Shown piece after piece: positions 19,324 through 31,979 of a stretch of DNA of 64,000 nt (the stretch's first letter is position 1; the number at the start of each line of letters is the position of its first letter). Location: assembly GCF_001742145.1 (NCBI RefSeq), contig NZ_CP015749.1, positions 558,001 to 622,000 on the forward strand, in the 5' to 3' direction. The position numbers and the translations under genes were made by a program. Below the pieces are notes generated by a model. The model saw nothing but the letters and a program-made list of their open reading frames with translations, was not told where the DNA came from and did no database searches. This DNA is from Pectobacterium parmentieri. Its GTDB lineage: Bacteria; Pseudomonadota; Gammaproteobacteria; Enterobacterales; Enterobacteriaceae.

Positions 19324-19412
19324 AGATAAACCTCAAGTGTCCGATTTGAAATTGACCAATGGATCACAAGCTCAAAAACCCATTGCTGCTATAGTCTTAT
19401 GTTCATGCTATG

Positions 19413-19438
19413 TTACATACATTCTTGAATGTATGTAA
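19413..19438. promoter_or_regulatory. AcrR operator in the acrA-acrR intergenic region
   Basis: A perfect inverted repeat with 12-base arms, TTACATACATTC and its complement, around a TT centre. It is nearly the same as the E. coli acrAB operator bound by AcrR (TACATACATT-N4-AATGTATGTA). It lies about 90 bases upstream of acrA and 27 upstream of acrR, so it can control both. Confidence 0.93.
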
Positions 19439-19464
19439 ATCACGCTTCCTTCAAATACAGCGAT

Positions 19465-20106
19465 ATGGCACGAAAAACCAAAGAACAGGCTCAGGAAACC
19501 CGACAACATATACAGGATACTGCGTTGAGAGTCTTCTCTGAGCACGGTGTGTCTGCGACTTCATTGTCTGACATTGCGATAGCTGCTGGCGTGACCCGCG
19601 GTGCTATTTACTGGCATTTTAAGAATAAAGCCGAAATTTTCGATGAGATCTGGGCACAGGCAGAATCAAAAATCAGTGAGTTCGAAATAGAGTATCAGAC
19701 AAAATTCCCTGACAATCCACTCCGCGTGATGCGTGAATTATTGATTTATATGCTGCGTTTAACGGTTAATGATACGCAGTGGCGTTCCATTATGGAAATT
19801 TGTTTCCATAAATGCGAATTTGTCGGCGAAATGTTGCAATCTTATAATGCGCGCAAAGAGCTTTATCTTTCCTGCTATGTTGATATCGAAGAAAACCTGA
19901 TTAAGTGCATTCGTATGGGGATGTTGCCGACGGATATTTACCCCCGTCGCGCTGCGATTGCGCTGCGTGCCTATTTTTCCGGCGTGATGGAAAACTGGCT
20001 GTTTATGCCGGAAAGTTTCGATCTCGATCAGGATGCTCCTGCGCTGGTGGATGCCTTTATCGATATGCTGCATTTTAGCCCGGCGCTGCGCAAACCTGCT
20101 GTGTAA
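19465..20106 (+). CDS. acrR: TetR-family repressor AcrR
   Basis: A 213-residue repressor of acrAB. The N-terminal helix-turn-helix includes VSATSLSDIAIAAGVTRGAI followed by YWHFKNKAEIFDEIW. The C-terminal ligand domain is less conserved. The start at MARKTKEQAQETR matches E. coli AcrR. An in-frame ATG 12 codons earlier lies inside the operator and is rejected. Confidence 0.95.
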   Translation: MARKTKEQAQETRQHIQDTALRVFSEHGVSATSLSDIAIAAGVTRGAIYWHFKNKAEIFDEIWAQAESKISEFEIEYQTKFPDNPLRVMRELLIYMLRLTVNDTQWRSIMEICFHKCEFVGEMLQSYNARKELYLSCYVDIEENLIKCIRMGMLPTDIYPRRAAIALRAYFSGVMENWLFMPESFDLDQDAPALVDAFIDMLHFSPALRKPAV

Positions 20107-20146
20107 GTTGCGGCTTACCACTCATTCTTGCCGCTAAGTTCCTGAA

Positions 20147-20326
20147 CTATTCGTTTTGGGCAGAGGATTTCGCATCGTTTTCTTCTTGCGAGCGCTTTTT
20201 CTCAAAATCGGTACGTACCATTGCCAGCGCGGCCAGTGCAATGTGTGGTGCGATCTGGTTCTCTTCCAGCAGCATAATCAAATCGACTGCCAGCTTGACT
20301 TCAGGTGGGGCGTTTTCAAGTGACAT
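20147..20326 (-). CDS. rsmS: Pleiotropic regulatory protein RsmS (YbaM)
   Basis: A 59-residue protein starting [20 protein letters not shown], the E. coli YbaM N-terminus. Homologues called RsmS affect secondary metabolism and virulence in Serratia and Pectobacterium, by an unknown mechanism. The ATG at 20326 follows AGAGGA. A TTG one codon earlier is also in frame but less likely. It is followed by tail-to-tail acrR, whereas E. coli has mscK between acrR and this gene. Confidence 0.85.
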   Translation of the reverse strand: MSLENAPPEVKLAVDLIMLLEENQIAPHIALAALAMVRTDFEKKRSQEENDAKSSAQNE

Positions 20327-20363
20327 CAATCAATTCCTCTTTTTTCTCTGCGAAACCGCTGCG

Positions 20364-20900
20364 CTATAACCCTTGTTCCCGGCGTTCGATCTGACGTTCT
20401 AATCGCGACAGCGCCTGACGGCAGCGAGCCAGTCGTCCTTCCAGTGCCGCTAGCTCTTTTTGTAGCCGCTGTTGCTCACTGAAAAGCGTCTGTGTGATGA
20501 GCAAACTTTCTCTATCCTGAATCATGGAAAGCAAACGGCGTTCATAATCCTGATGCTCTGCTAGCTTGTGATACACATCTTCCGGCTGTGGCGTGTTTCG
20601 TTGCTCTTGTCTGCGTAGCGACTGCGTCGCCAGTTCACGCTGCAAGGCAGCTATCTGGCTGACCAGCTTTTCAGCCAGAAATGCTACACGATCGGTGCGT
20701 TGCTCTGCGACCAGTTGTTTTATTGTATGCAGATTTTGTTCAACCTCGGCGCGATAATCACGTAACCGGGTGCCGTAACTGCTAAAAAGTTGACGATCAA
20801 AGCGTGATTGTGGCACCGCTTTATCTGCCAGCGGTTCCAGCTCTTTCGACAGCGTAGTAATTTGTTGCTCAAGCGCCTGCAGCAATTGATGCGTGTTCAC
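20364..20900 (-). CDS. priC: Primosomal replication protein PriC
   Basis: A 178-residue, highly charged and largely helical protein, rich in Gln, Arg and Leu, with SRFDRQLFSSYGTRLRDY typical of PriC. It helps to load DnaB at stalled forks with leading-strand gaps. It lies 37 bases before rsmS on the same strand, probably in one operon. Confidence 0.9.
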   Translation of the reverse strand: MNTHQLLQALEQQITTLSKELEPLADKAVPQSRFDRQLFSSYGTRLRDYRAEVEQNLHTIKQLVAEQRTDRVAFLAEKLVSQIAALQRELATQSLRRQEQRNTPQPEDVYHKLAEHQDYERRLLSMIQDRESLLITQTLFSEQQRLQKELAALEGRLARCRQALSRLERQIERREQGL

Positions 20901-21075
20901 TTTTTTCCCTTACGGTTAAGGTCAATGATTCAGCCAACCTACTCAGACGTAATATGTCAGCATGGTAAGTTATAGGGTGCCTGATGGCCTGCATGAGGAT
21001 ATCTTAACTAATCCATCGAGCAAGGTGATGATAAAGTATGACGTTGGTTGTAGCGAACAAAGCGTAAAGGTGAAT

Positions 21076-21471
21076 ATGTATCGTGTGTTGCTGATTATAC
21101 TGGGGTGGATTTCCGTTGTGCTGGCAACGTTGGGTGTCGTGTTACCTTTATTACCGACCACGCCTTTCTTGTTACTGGCCGCCTGGTGTTTTGCTCGCTC
21201 TTCCCCGCGTTTCCATGACTGGCTACTGTACCGTTCCTGGTTTGGTAGCTATCTGCGCCATTGGCAACAACATCGGGCATTGCCGCCGGGAGCAAAATGG
21301 AAGGCTGTCGCCATGATTCTGCTGACGTTCGCGCTTTCGCTCTGGCTGGTTAAGCTGGTTTGGGTCAGGATCTTGCTGCTAGTCATTTTGACTATTTTGC
21401 TGACCTTTATGCTTCGTTTACCCGTGGTTGATCCAGAACAACAAATTCAGGACGTGGATCCGAAAAGATAG
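21076..21471 (+). CDS. ybaN: DUF454 inner-membrane protein YbaN
   Basis: A 131-residue membrane protein. A first helix (LLIILGWISVVLATLGVVLPL) is followed by PTTPFLLLAAWCFARSSPRFHDWL, the DUF454 signature, and two C-terminal helices. Function is unknown. The ATG at 21076 is chosen because AAAGG lies 8 bases upstream; the frame is open further but begins poorly. Order priC-ybaN-apt matches E. coli. Confidence 0.9.
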   Translation: MYRVLLIILGWISVVLATLGVVLPLLPTTPFLLLAAWCFARSSPRFHDWLLYRSWFGSYLRHWQQHRALPPGAKWKAVAMILLTFALSLWLVKLVWVRILLLVILTILLTFMLRLPVVDPEQQIQDVDPKR

Positions 21472-21685
21472 CGCAAGCGGCGGTCTTTGTGACGGGAATA
21501 CAAAAAATACCCACCCAGAGTGCGGATAGTTGCATTTGTCCGTCACTTTGACTAGATTTGAGCGTTTTCGTGCACGGGTCGCCATTTTCCTCTTTGTCAT
21601 AATGCTTATCCATCACATCATGCGATGGTGAAAGCCTTGTGGCGACCGGCATTTGTATGTTTAGAACGTTTTATCAGGCGCAACT

Positions 21686-22243
21686 ATGACGACCGTAACA
21701 GCCCAGCAGCAGGCAGAATTAATTAAAAACAGTATCAAAAGCATCCCCGATTATCCGAAGCCGGGCATACTGTTCCGTGATGTCACCAGCCTGCTGGAAG
21801 ATCCCGTGGCCTATGCGGCCAGTATTGAGCTGCTGGCGAACCGTTACCGCAACACCGGTGTGACGAAGGTTGTGGGTACGGAAGCACGTGGTTTTCTGTT
21901 TGGCGCACCGGTTGCCTTGGCGCTGGGAGTGGGCTTTGTTCCCGTGCGTAAACCAGGCAAGTTGCCGCGTCCGACGATCGGTGAAAGCTATGAGCTGGAA
22001 TATGGCTCAGATACGCTGGAAATTCATGCAGATGCGATCTCCGCTGGTGATAATGTGCTGGTGATCGACGATCTGCTGGCAACGGGGGGAACGCTCGAAG
22101 CCACAGTGAAATTGATCCGCCGCCTGGGTGGCACAGTGAATGATGCCGCTTTTATCATTAATTTGTTCGATCTGGGGGGGGAACAGCGCCTGACCGAGAT
22201 GGGTGTAACCTGCTATAGTCTGGTTGACTTCCCCGGACATTAA
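21686..22243 (+). CDS. apt: Adenine phosphoribosyltransferase
   Basis: A 185-residue purine salvage enzyme making AMP from adenine and PRPP. The PRPP-binding motif [13 protein letters not shown] is near residues 122-134, and [11 protein letters not shown] and [12 protein letters not shown] are family segments. It precedes dnaX as in E. coli. Confidence 0.97.
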   Translation: MTTVTAQQQAELIKNSIKSIPDYPKPGILFRDVTSLLEDPVAYAASIELLANRYRNTGVTKVVGTEARGFLFGAPVALALGVGFVPVRKPGKLPRPTIGESYELEYGSDTLEIHADAISAGDNVLVIDDLLATGGTLEATVKLIRRLGGTVNDAAFIINLFDLGGEQRLTEMGVTCYSLVDFPGH

Positions 22244-22317
22244 TCATAACAGTCTCGCCGATAGCAGCGTGGCTGTGTTAGCATGATCGCCTCAATAACT
22301 CGACTGTTGCGGTATTG

Positions 22318-24759
<2,442 letters not shown>

Positions 24760-24760
<1 letters not shown>

Positions 24761-25365
24761 TGCAGACCAGTCCGCTTCTGGAATCATTGATGGAAGCACT
24801 GCGCTGCCTGCCGGGCGTTGGGCCTAAGTCGGCGCAGCGCATGGCGTTTCAACTGCTGCAACGCAATCGCAGCGGGGGTATGCGTCTGGCGCAGGCGTTG
24901 ACGCGGGCGATGTCCGAAATCGGTCACTGTAGCGATTGTCGGACATTCACCGAGCAGGACGTTTGTGCGATTTGCTCGAACCCGCGCCGCCAGCAAAATG
25001 GGCAGATTTGCGTGGTAGAAAGCCCGGCTGATATTCATGCTATTGAACAGACGGGGCAATTTGCCGGTCGCTACTTTGTGCTGATGGGGCATTTGTCGCC
25101 GCTGGATGGCATTGGCCCAGACGATATCGGTTTGGGGCGGTTGGAAGAGCGCCTGCAAGTGGAATCGATAAACGAAGTCATTTTGGCTACTAACCCGACG
25201 GTAGAAGGCGATGCTACGGCGAACTATATCGCTGAACTCTGCGCGCAACACGGTGTGATGGCCAGTCGCATTGCACACGGAGTTCCGGTTGGTGGTGAGC
25301 TGGAAATGGTCGATGGTACCACGCTCTCCCATTCTCTGGCAGGTCGTCAACCTTTCCGGTTTTAA
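24760..25365 (+). CDS. recR: Recombination protein RecR
   Basis: A 201-residue recombination mediator that helps RecFO load RecA at gaps. An N-terminal helix-hairpin-helix ([16 protein letters not shown]) is followed by the four-cysteine zinc finger [16 protein letters not shown], a Toprim domain with VVESPADI, and a C-terminal segment. The ATG overlaps the ybaB TGA, implying translational coupling. Confidence 0.97.
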
Positions 25366-25446
25366 GCTGTCGGCTGCCAGTGTCACTCTCTGGCGGCTGC
25401 AGTCTTCTTTTCTTCTCCCACCATTTTCTTGAATCGCTGAAATTTA

Positions 25447-25478
25447 CCCCTTGAAATCGCCCTGATTTATCCCCATCT
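25447..25478 (+). promoter_or_regulatory. Sigma-32 heat-shock promoter of htpG
   Basis: CCCCTTGAAA (25447-25456) and CCCCATCT (25471-25478) match the sigma-32 -35 (CTTGAAA) and -10 (CCCCATNT) boxes with 14 bases between them. It lies 57 bases before the htpG start, so heat induction is expected. Confidence 0.9.
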
Positions 25479-25534
25479 GTTACTTATCGTCAGTTTAATC
25501 AGCCTGAATAATATTAGGATTGAGGTAAGCAACA

Positions 25535-27424
25535 ATGAGTATGAAAGGCCAAGAAACTCGCGGGTTCCAGTCCGAAGTTAAGCAACTACTGCATTTGATG
25601 ATCCATTCGCTTTATTCCAACAAAGAAATTTTTCTGCGTGAATTGATCTCCAACTCCTCCGATGCGGCAGACAAATTACGCTTCCGCGCGTTGTCTACCC
25701 CTGAACTGTATGCAGGCGATGGCGATTTGCGCGTGCGAGTGTCTACCGATAAAGAAAAGCGTACTCTGACGATTTCTGATAACGGTATTGGCATGAGCCG
25801 TGATGAAGTGATTGATAATCTTGGTACAATTGCGAAGTCCGGCACCAAGGCTTTTCTGGAATCCATGGGTTCCGATCAGGTTAAGGATAGTCAACTGATT
25901 GGCCAGTTCGGGGTGGGCTTTTACTCTGCCTTCATTGTTGCGGATAAAGTGACTGTGCGTACCCGCGCTGCGGGTGCGAGTGCCGATCAGGGCGTGTATT
26001 GGGAATCTGCTGGTGAAGGCGATTACACCATTGCTGACATCACCAAAGACGATCGCGGCACGGAAATCACTCTGCACCTGCGTGAAGGTGAAGACGAGTT
26101 TCTGGATGACTGGCGTGTGCGTTCCGTCATCAGCAAATATTCTGACCATATCGCGCTGCCGGTAGAAATTGAATCTCGGACAGAAAGCGAAGAAGAAGGC
26201 GGTGAGTCCACCGTTAGTTGGGAAAAAATTAACAAGGCACAAGCCTTGTGGACGCGCAGTAAATCTGAAGTCAGCGATGATGAGTACAACGAATTTTATA
26301 AGCACATCTCCCATGACTTTACCGATCCGTTGAGCTGGAGCCACAACCGTGTGGAAGGCAAGCAGGAGTACACCAGTTTGCTCTACATTCCTGCTCATGC
26401 CCCGTGGGATATGTGGAACCGTGATCATAAACACGGCCTGAAATTGTATGTTCAACGTGTCTTTATTATGGATGACGCCGAACAGTTCATGCCGAACTAT
26501 CTGCGTTTTGTTCGCGGCCTGATTGATTCCAACGATCTGCCGTTGAATGTTTCCCGTGAGATTTTACAGGACAGTCGTGTGACGCAGAACTTGCGTAATG
26601 CACTGACCAAACGTGTGCTGCAAATGCTGGATAAACTGGCGAAAGACGATGCGGAAAAATACCAAACGTTCTGGCAACAGTTCGGTCTGGTGCTGAAAGA
26701 AGGGCCGGCGGAAGACGGCAGTAACCGCGAAGCGATCGCGAAATTGCTGCGCTTTGCCACCTCACAATCTGACAGTTCTGCGCAGACGGTGTCGCTGGAA
26801 GATTATGTTAGTCGTATGGTGGAAGGTCAGGACAAGATCTACTACATCACCGCAGACAGCTATGCTGCGGCGAAGAGCAGCCCACACCTGGAGCTGTTCC
26901 GCAAGAAAGGCATCGAGGTATTGCTGTTGTCTGAGCGCATTGACGAATGGATGATGAGCTATCTGACCGAATTTGACGGTAAATCCTTCCAGTCTGTCAG
27001 TAAGGCGGATGATACGTTGGATAAACTGGCTGATGAAGAAAACGATGCGCAGAAAGAAGCACAAAAAGCGCTGGAGCCGTTTGTTGAACGCGTGAAAACG
27101 CTGCTGGGCGAGCGCGTTAAAGACGTGCGTTTCACGTACCGTTTGACCGATACGCCTGCGATTGTCGTGACAGATGCCGACGAGATGAGCACGCAGATGG
27201 CGAAACTGTTCGCCGCAGCGGGCCAACAGGCACCGGAAGTGAAGTACATCTTTGAACTGAACCCGGAACACGCGCTAATTAAACGTGCCGCTGATGTTTC
27301 TGACGACGCTGAATTTGGCGAGTGGGTTGAGCTGCTGCTGGATCAGGCTTTACTGGCCGAACGCGGCACGCTGGACGATCCGAACCAGTTCATTCGTCGT
27401 ATGAATCAGCTATTAAGCGCCTGA
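25535..27424 (+). CDS. htpG: Molecular chaperone HtpG (bacterial Hsp90)
   Basis: A 629-residue Hsp90 homologue. The N-terminal GHKL ATPase has [18 protein letters not shown] and [12 protein letters not shown] middle domain contains [20 protein letters not shown], and a C-terminal dimerisation domain ends [11 protein letters not shown]. The ATG at 25535 follows GAGG at good spacing. A second ATG two codons on ([10 protein letters not shown]) matches the E. coli start, so the exact start is uncertain. Confidence 0.96.
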   Translation: MSMKGQETRGFQSEVKQLLHLMIHSLYSNKEIFLRELISNSSDAADKLRFRALSTPELYAGDGDLRVRVSTDKEKRTLTISDNGIGMSRDEVIDNLGTIAKSGTKAFLESMGSDQVKDSQLIGQFGVGFYSAFIVADKVTVRTRAAGASADQGVYWESAGEGDYTIADITKDDRGTEITLHLREGEDEFLDDWRVRSVISKYSDHIALPVEIESRTESEEEGGESTVSWEKINKAQALWTRSKSEVSDDEYNEFYKHISHDFTDPLSWSHNRVEGKQEYTSLLYIPAHAPWDMWNRDHKHGLKLYVQRVFIMDDAEQFMPNYLRFVRGLIDSNDLPLNVSREILQDSRVTQNLRNALTKRVLQMLDKLAKDDAEKYQTFWQQFGLVLKEGPAEDGSNREAIAKLLRFATSQSDSSAQTVSLEDYVSRMVEGQDKIYYITADSYAAAKSSPHLELFRKKGIEVLLLSERIDEWMMSYLTEFDGKSFQSVSKADDTLDKLADEENDAQKEAQKALEPFVERVKTLLGERVKDVRFTYRLTDTPAIVVTDADEMSTQMAKLFAAAGQQAPEVKYIFELNPEHALIKRAADVSDDAEFGEWVELLLDQALLAERGTLDDPNQFIRRMNQLLSA

Positions 27425-27438
27425 TATTGATGCCCTTC

Positions 27439-27475
27439 AGATCCCGGTTCCAACCGGGATCTCCCTCGATTTTTA
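27439..27475 (+). terminator. htpG terminator
   Basis: An 11-bp perfect stem, AGATCCCGGTT and complement with a two-base centre, then CCCTCGATTTTT, 15 bases after the htpG stop. Confidence 0.8.
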
Positions 27476-27659
27476 CGTATCCTTCCTCTGATGAGGGTTT
27501 ATTCGTCTACACTGAATGGCAACATTGGGCAGGCGGCAAACCGTATTTTTAGGTATCTGGCTTTTTTTCATCTGCCTACACATTGCTGAAGCGAGCCCGT
27601 TCCTTGAGCATAAGCGTCTGGAATGGTATGGTTTAGCGTTTTTCAAATTTATTTTATAA

Positions 27660-28331
<672 letters not shown>

Positions 28332-28362
28332 TTTTTCTAAGTGAACTGAGTTCCACCCTCTG

Positions 28363-28390
28363 AATGCCAGATAATCGTCTGGCATTTTTT
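28363..28390 (+). terminator. adk terminator
   Basis: AATGCCAGA and its complement TCTGGCATT enclose a six-base loop and are followed by TTTT. It ends 160 bases before hemH. Confidence 0.87.
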
Positions 28391-28553
28391 CGTTTTGAAA
28401 CTCTCCCTTGTTTATTTTCCCCTATTAGTAGCATCGACATTACCCCTGTTATCTACCCGTATTTGTTTAGCTTTTTTTCGCTACAATAGGGATCTGATGT
28501 TACGCACGGGCGGGCTGAAAGAAAGCTTGCTTCTCCATAAAAGGAAGACGGCG

Positions 28554-29516
28554 ATGAAACAAGAGAAATACGGCGTGCTGATGGTGAACTTAGGGACGCC
28601 CGATGCCCCGACGCCGCAGGCGGTGAGACGTTATCTGGCTGAGTTCCTGAGCGATCGGCGTGTGGTGGATACGCCGCGTTTGCTCTGGTGGCCTTTGCTG
28701 CGCGGCATCATTCTACCCACTCGCTCACCACGAGTGGCGAAGCTCTATCAATCGGTCTGGATGGAAGGGGGATCGCCGCTGTTGGTGATTAGCCGCCGAC
28801 AGCAGCAGGCACTGGCTGCACGTATGCCGGAAACACCGGTTGAGCTGGGTATGAGCTATGGTTCACCCAGCCTGCGCTCAGCGCTGGATAAGCTATTGGC
28901 TCAGGGGGTAACGCAACTGGTGGTCTTGCCCATGTATCCGCAATATTCCTGCTCAACGACCGCGGCTGTGTGGGATGGGTTAGCTGCACAACTGCGTGAT
29001 AATCGTCAGTTGCCTGCTATTCGTTTTATCCGTGATTACGCAGAGCATCCTGCCTATATTGCGGCGTTGAAGCACCGTGTTGAGCAGTCTTTTGCTGAAC
29101 ATGGCGAACCGGACAGATTGGTGATCTCCTATCACGGCATCCCTGTACGTTATGCTAACGAAGGAGATGACTATCCGCAGCGTTGTCGGGCGACCACAGA
29201 GGCGCTGATTACCGCGCTGGGGCTGCCGGAAGGGAAAATAATGATGACCTTCCAGTCGCGTTTTGGTCGTGAACCTTGGCTGACGCCGTACACGGATGAA
29301 ACCATGCTGGGATTACCCGCGCAAGGAATCAAGCACATTCAGATTATGTGTCCTGGCTTTGCTGCTGACTGTCTGGAAACGTTAGAAGAGATTCAGGAAC
29401 AGAACCGTGAAATATTTCTGCACGCAGGTGGAGAGGCTTTCCACTATATTCCTGCGCTCAATGACGATCCGCTGCATATCGATCTGCTGGAACAATTAGT
29501 GAGCAAAGCAGAGTAG
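28554..29516 (+). CDS. hemH: Ferrochelatase
   Basis: A 320-residue enzyme that inserts Fe2+ into protoporphyrin IX, the last step of haem synthesis. [13 protein letters not shown] is at the N-terminus, the active-site His lies in [11 protein letters not shown], and [14 protein letters not shown] carries the conserved Glu. The ATG at 28554 follows AAGGAAG and matches E. coli; the frame is open 53 codons further upstream but that part is not conserved. Confidence 0.96.
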   Translation: MKQEKYGVLMVNLGTPDAPTPQAVRRYLAEFLSDRRVVDTPRLLWWPLLRGIILPTRSPRVAKLYQSVWMEGGSPLLVISRRQQQALAARMPETPVELGMSYGSPSLRSALDKLLAQGVTQLVVLPMYPQYSCSTTAAVWDGLAAQLRDNRQLPAIRFIRDYAEHPAYIAALKHRVEQSFAEHGEPDRLVISYHGIPVRYANEGDDYPQRCRATTEALITALGLPEGKIMMTFQSRFGREPWLTPYTDETMLGLPAQGIKHIQIMCPGFAADCLETLEEIQEQNREIFLHAGGEAFHYIPALNDDPLHIDLLEQLVSKAE

Positions 29517-29574
29517 GGGGAGATTGCCGTTGTTTGGCAGCGCTTGAAGCCTTGTGCCTGTATTGCACAGCATA

Positions 29575-29606
29575 AAAAATGGCGGGCATATTTGCCCGCC
29601 ATTTTT
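29575..29606. terminator. Bidirectional terminator between hemH and ybaL
   Basis: AAAATGGCGGGC and its complement GCCCGCCATTTT surround a six-base loop, with A- and T-runs on the two sides. It therefore serves convergent hemH and ybaL. Confidence 0.9.
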
Positions 29607-29624
29607 GTATCTACGTGTAGTCGT

Positions 29625-31310
29625 TTAGATAGGGCACGCCTGTGGCGCAGGCGGGATTTCATCCAGTTTCAACAGTGTGATCATACTGTTGGCGATTTCC
29701 CGTTCACCCATTACTACCTCGTTGGCACCGTGCTCGGTAATGTAGCTGACTTCATCGTCATAGTGCGCACGGGCGATGATCTCCAGATCGCCGCGCTTCT
29801 CACGGGCCGCTGCGACGATTTCACCGGCTTCATAACCGTTCGGAATCGTCAGTAATAGCCAACGGGCACAATCGAGACGCGCAATATCCATGACTTCAGG
29901 CTTGGTGGCGTTGCCCAATACGGCTTTAATGCCTTGCTCACGTAGGGCATCGACGCGAGTACGTGAATTTTCAACCACTACCACAGGAATGCCTGCCTGA
30001 TGCAATTTGGCGCCAATCAGGCTACCAACGCGCCCATAGCCGACCAGCAGAGCATGGTTGCACATATCAACAGGAATCTGTTTCTCTTCTTCGATGGCTT
30101 CTTCTACGATCTGCTCTTCTATTGTTTCGTTCTTCGCCAGATAGCGTTCAAGCAGCGTAAACAGCAGCGGGTTTATCATAATAGAGAGAATGGCACCGGC
30201 TAGTACCAGATTTCGACCTTCTTCGGACAACAGCCCCAACACGATGCCGAGTCCAGCCAAAATAAAGGCAAATTCACCGATCTGCGCCAGACTGGCAGAA
30301 ATCGTTAATGCTGTCCGTTTTGAGTGACCAAAGAGGCGAACCAGCGCGAAAGCAGCGGCTGACTTACCGAACACGATGATTGCCAGAGTTATAAGCACGG
30401 AAATTGGGTCGTTCAGCAGGATCATCGGATCAAACAGCATGCCGACAGAAACGAAGAACAGTACGGCGAAGGCATCGCGCAGCGGCAGCGTATCGTGAGC
30501 CGCTCGCTGGCTGAGTTCAGATTCATTCAGTACCACGCCAGCGAAGAATGCGCCCAGAGCAAAGGAGACATCAAACAGTTTCACTGCGCCAAAAGCGATG
30601 CCCAGCGCCATCGCTAACACCGCCAGCGTGAAAAGCTCGCGTGAGCCAGTGCTGGCACTTTTTGCCAACACCCACGGCACCAGACGGCGACCTACTACAA
30701 TCATCAGGGTGATAAACGCGATGACTTTACCGATGGTCCAGGCTAAATCAGCCAGCAGCTTGCTGGTATCGGCATGCTCAGACCCGATCATGTCACCGAA
30801 GGCGGGCAGTAGGACCAGCGTAAGCACCATTGCCAAATCTTCTACGATCAGCCAACCGATAGCGATTTGACCACGCTGGCTATCAATAAGCTGACGTTCT
30901 TCCAGTGCACGTAGTAGAACCACGGTACTCGCGGTGGACAGACAGAGGCCAAAAACCAGGCCGCTCGCCAGGCTCCAGCCCAACATGGTGGATAACCCCA
31001 TTCCAAGCAGCGTTGCCACAGCAATCTGGGCTATCGCGCCGGGAATGGCGATGGACTTTACCGCCATGAGGTCTTTCAGCGAGAAGTGCAAACCGACGCC
31101 AAACATCAGCAGAATTACGCCAAGTTCAGCCAGTTCTGATGCTAGTGAAGTATCGGCAACAAAACCGGGGGTAAAAGGGCCGACAAGCACGCCTGCGGCA
31201 AGGTAGCCAACAAGGGGAGAGATACGCAGGCGGTTTGCCAGAATACCAAGGATGAAGGCAAGAACCAGCCCCCCAGCGATAGTAGAAATTAGCGGTGTTG
31301 CAGCATGCAT
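29625..31310 (-). CDS. ybaL: Kef-type cation/proton antiporter YbaL
   Basis: A 561-residue CPA2-family transporter with about twelve membrane helices (residues 1-385). After an acidic linker a cytoplasmic TrkA-N (RCK) domain begins at NHALLVGYGRVGSLIG. It probably exchanges K+ or Na+ for protons. E. coli has aes and gsk between hemH and ybaL; here the two genes are direct neighbours. Confidence 0.93.
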   Translation of the reverse strand: MHAATPLISTIAGGLVLAFILGILANRLRISPLVGYLAAGVLVGPFTPGFVADTSLASELAELGVILLMFGVGLHFSLKDLMAVKSIAIPGAIAQIAVATLLGMGLSTMLGWSLASGLVFGLCLSTASTVVLLRALEERQLIDSQRGQIAIGWLIVEDLAMVLTLVLLPAFGDMIGSEHADTSKLLADLAWTIGKVIAFITLMIVVGRRLVPWVLAKSASTGSRELFTLAVLAMALGIAFGAVKLFDVSFALGAFFAGVVLNESELSQRAAHDTLPLRDAFAVLFFVSVGMLFDPMILLNDPISVLITLAIIVFGKSAAAFALVRLFGHSKRTALTISASLAQIGEFAFILAGLGIVLGLLSEEGRNLVLAGAILSIMINPLLFTLLERYLAKNETIEEQIVEEAIEEEKQIPVDMCNHALLVGYGRVGSLIGAKLHQAGIPVVVVENSRTRVDALREQGIKAVLGNATKPEVMDIARLDCARWLLLTIPNGYEAGEIVAAAREKRGDLEIIARAHYDDEVSYITEHGANEVVMGEREIANSMITLLKLDEIPPAPQACPI

Positions 31311-31979
31311 CCCAACTCCTTGTGCCAGTAGGTGAAACGTAATTGAGCGGATTTACCCTTCTTATCTTGAAGCTACAGCGTGGCTAGCGGTGTTTACGTA
31401 CCCTTATCACTCTTAATTATGTACCGAAAAACGTATTAGGGGTCGTTCGTTTGCTGTGTGACTGTAACGCCAATTATTCTGGGTATATATAAATTCTATT
31501 GCATGTAGTGAAATGTTGCTTGGGTAAAAGTGGTATTTTATGAAAAATATCAGTTTCTCAAGATAAAGGTAGTGTAACACATGTTTAGGTGTGGTTTCCG
31601 ACGATAAGCATTGATAAACATGCGTAATTATTCTGATAGCATGATGTTATTGATGGCAATGGCCTACGGCTTTTACGTCTATTCACCAGAATGATTCTAT
31701 CCATCGGTATAAAATCCCAGAAAACAGAGGATAAACGGTGTGATGGCAGGTTATTCCGATGAAGCATCCATATTAGCAAGAGTTCGTGACGGCGTGACGA
31801 CAATGCCATGTCAGTGCGATATCACTCTGGCTGCTATACCTAATCTGGTTTTGTCGGCTATCACACATTGCTGAGGAACGCATGAACGTGCCTGGCGCAT
31901 TGTTCATCTGGCTGTGATAATTTGTGCAATGAATTTCTCAGTGGTTCCACTGCAGCTTTAAAATAAACGGAGATTTATC
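31311..31979. other. Gene-free stretch between ybaL and ushA
   Basis: These 669 bases separate two divergent genes. No conserved protein, repeat copy or convincing hairpin is seen. The short frames present lack ribosome sites. The last 60 bases contain the ushA leader, with GGAG shortly before its ATG. E. coli carries fsr at this place. Confidence 0.6.

Noticed and set aside
31620..31694. Possible 24-residue hydrophobic peptide (MRNYSDSMMLLMAMAYGFYV start)
   Set aside because: A small membrane peptide is conceivable in this 669-base gap, but there is no ribosome site and conservation cannot be judged here.
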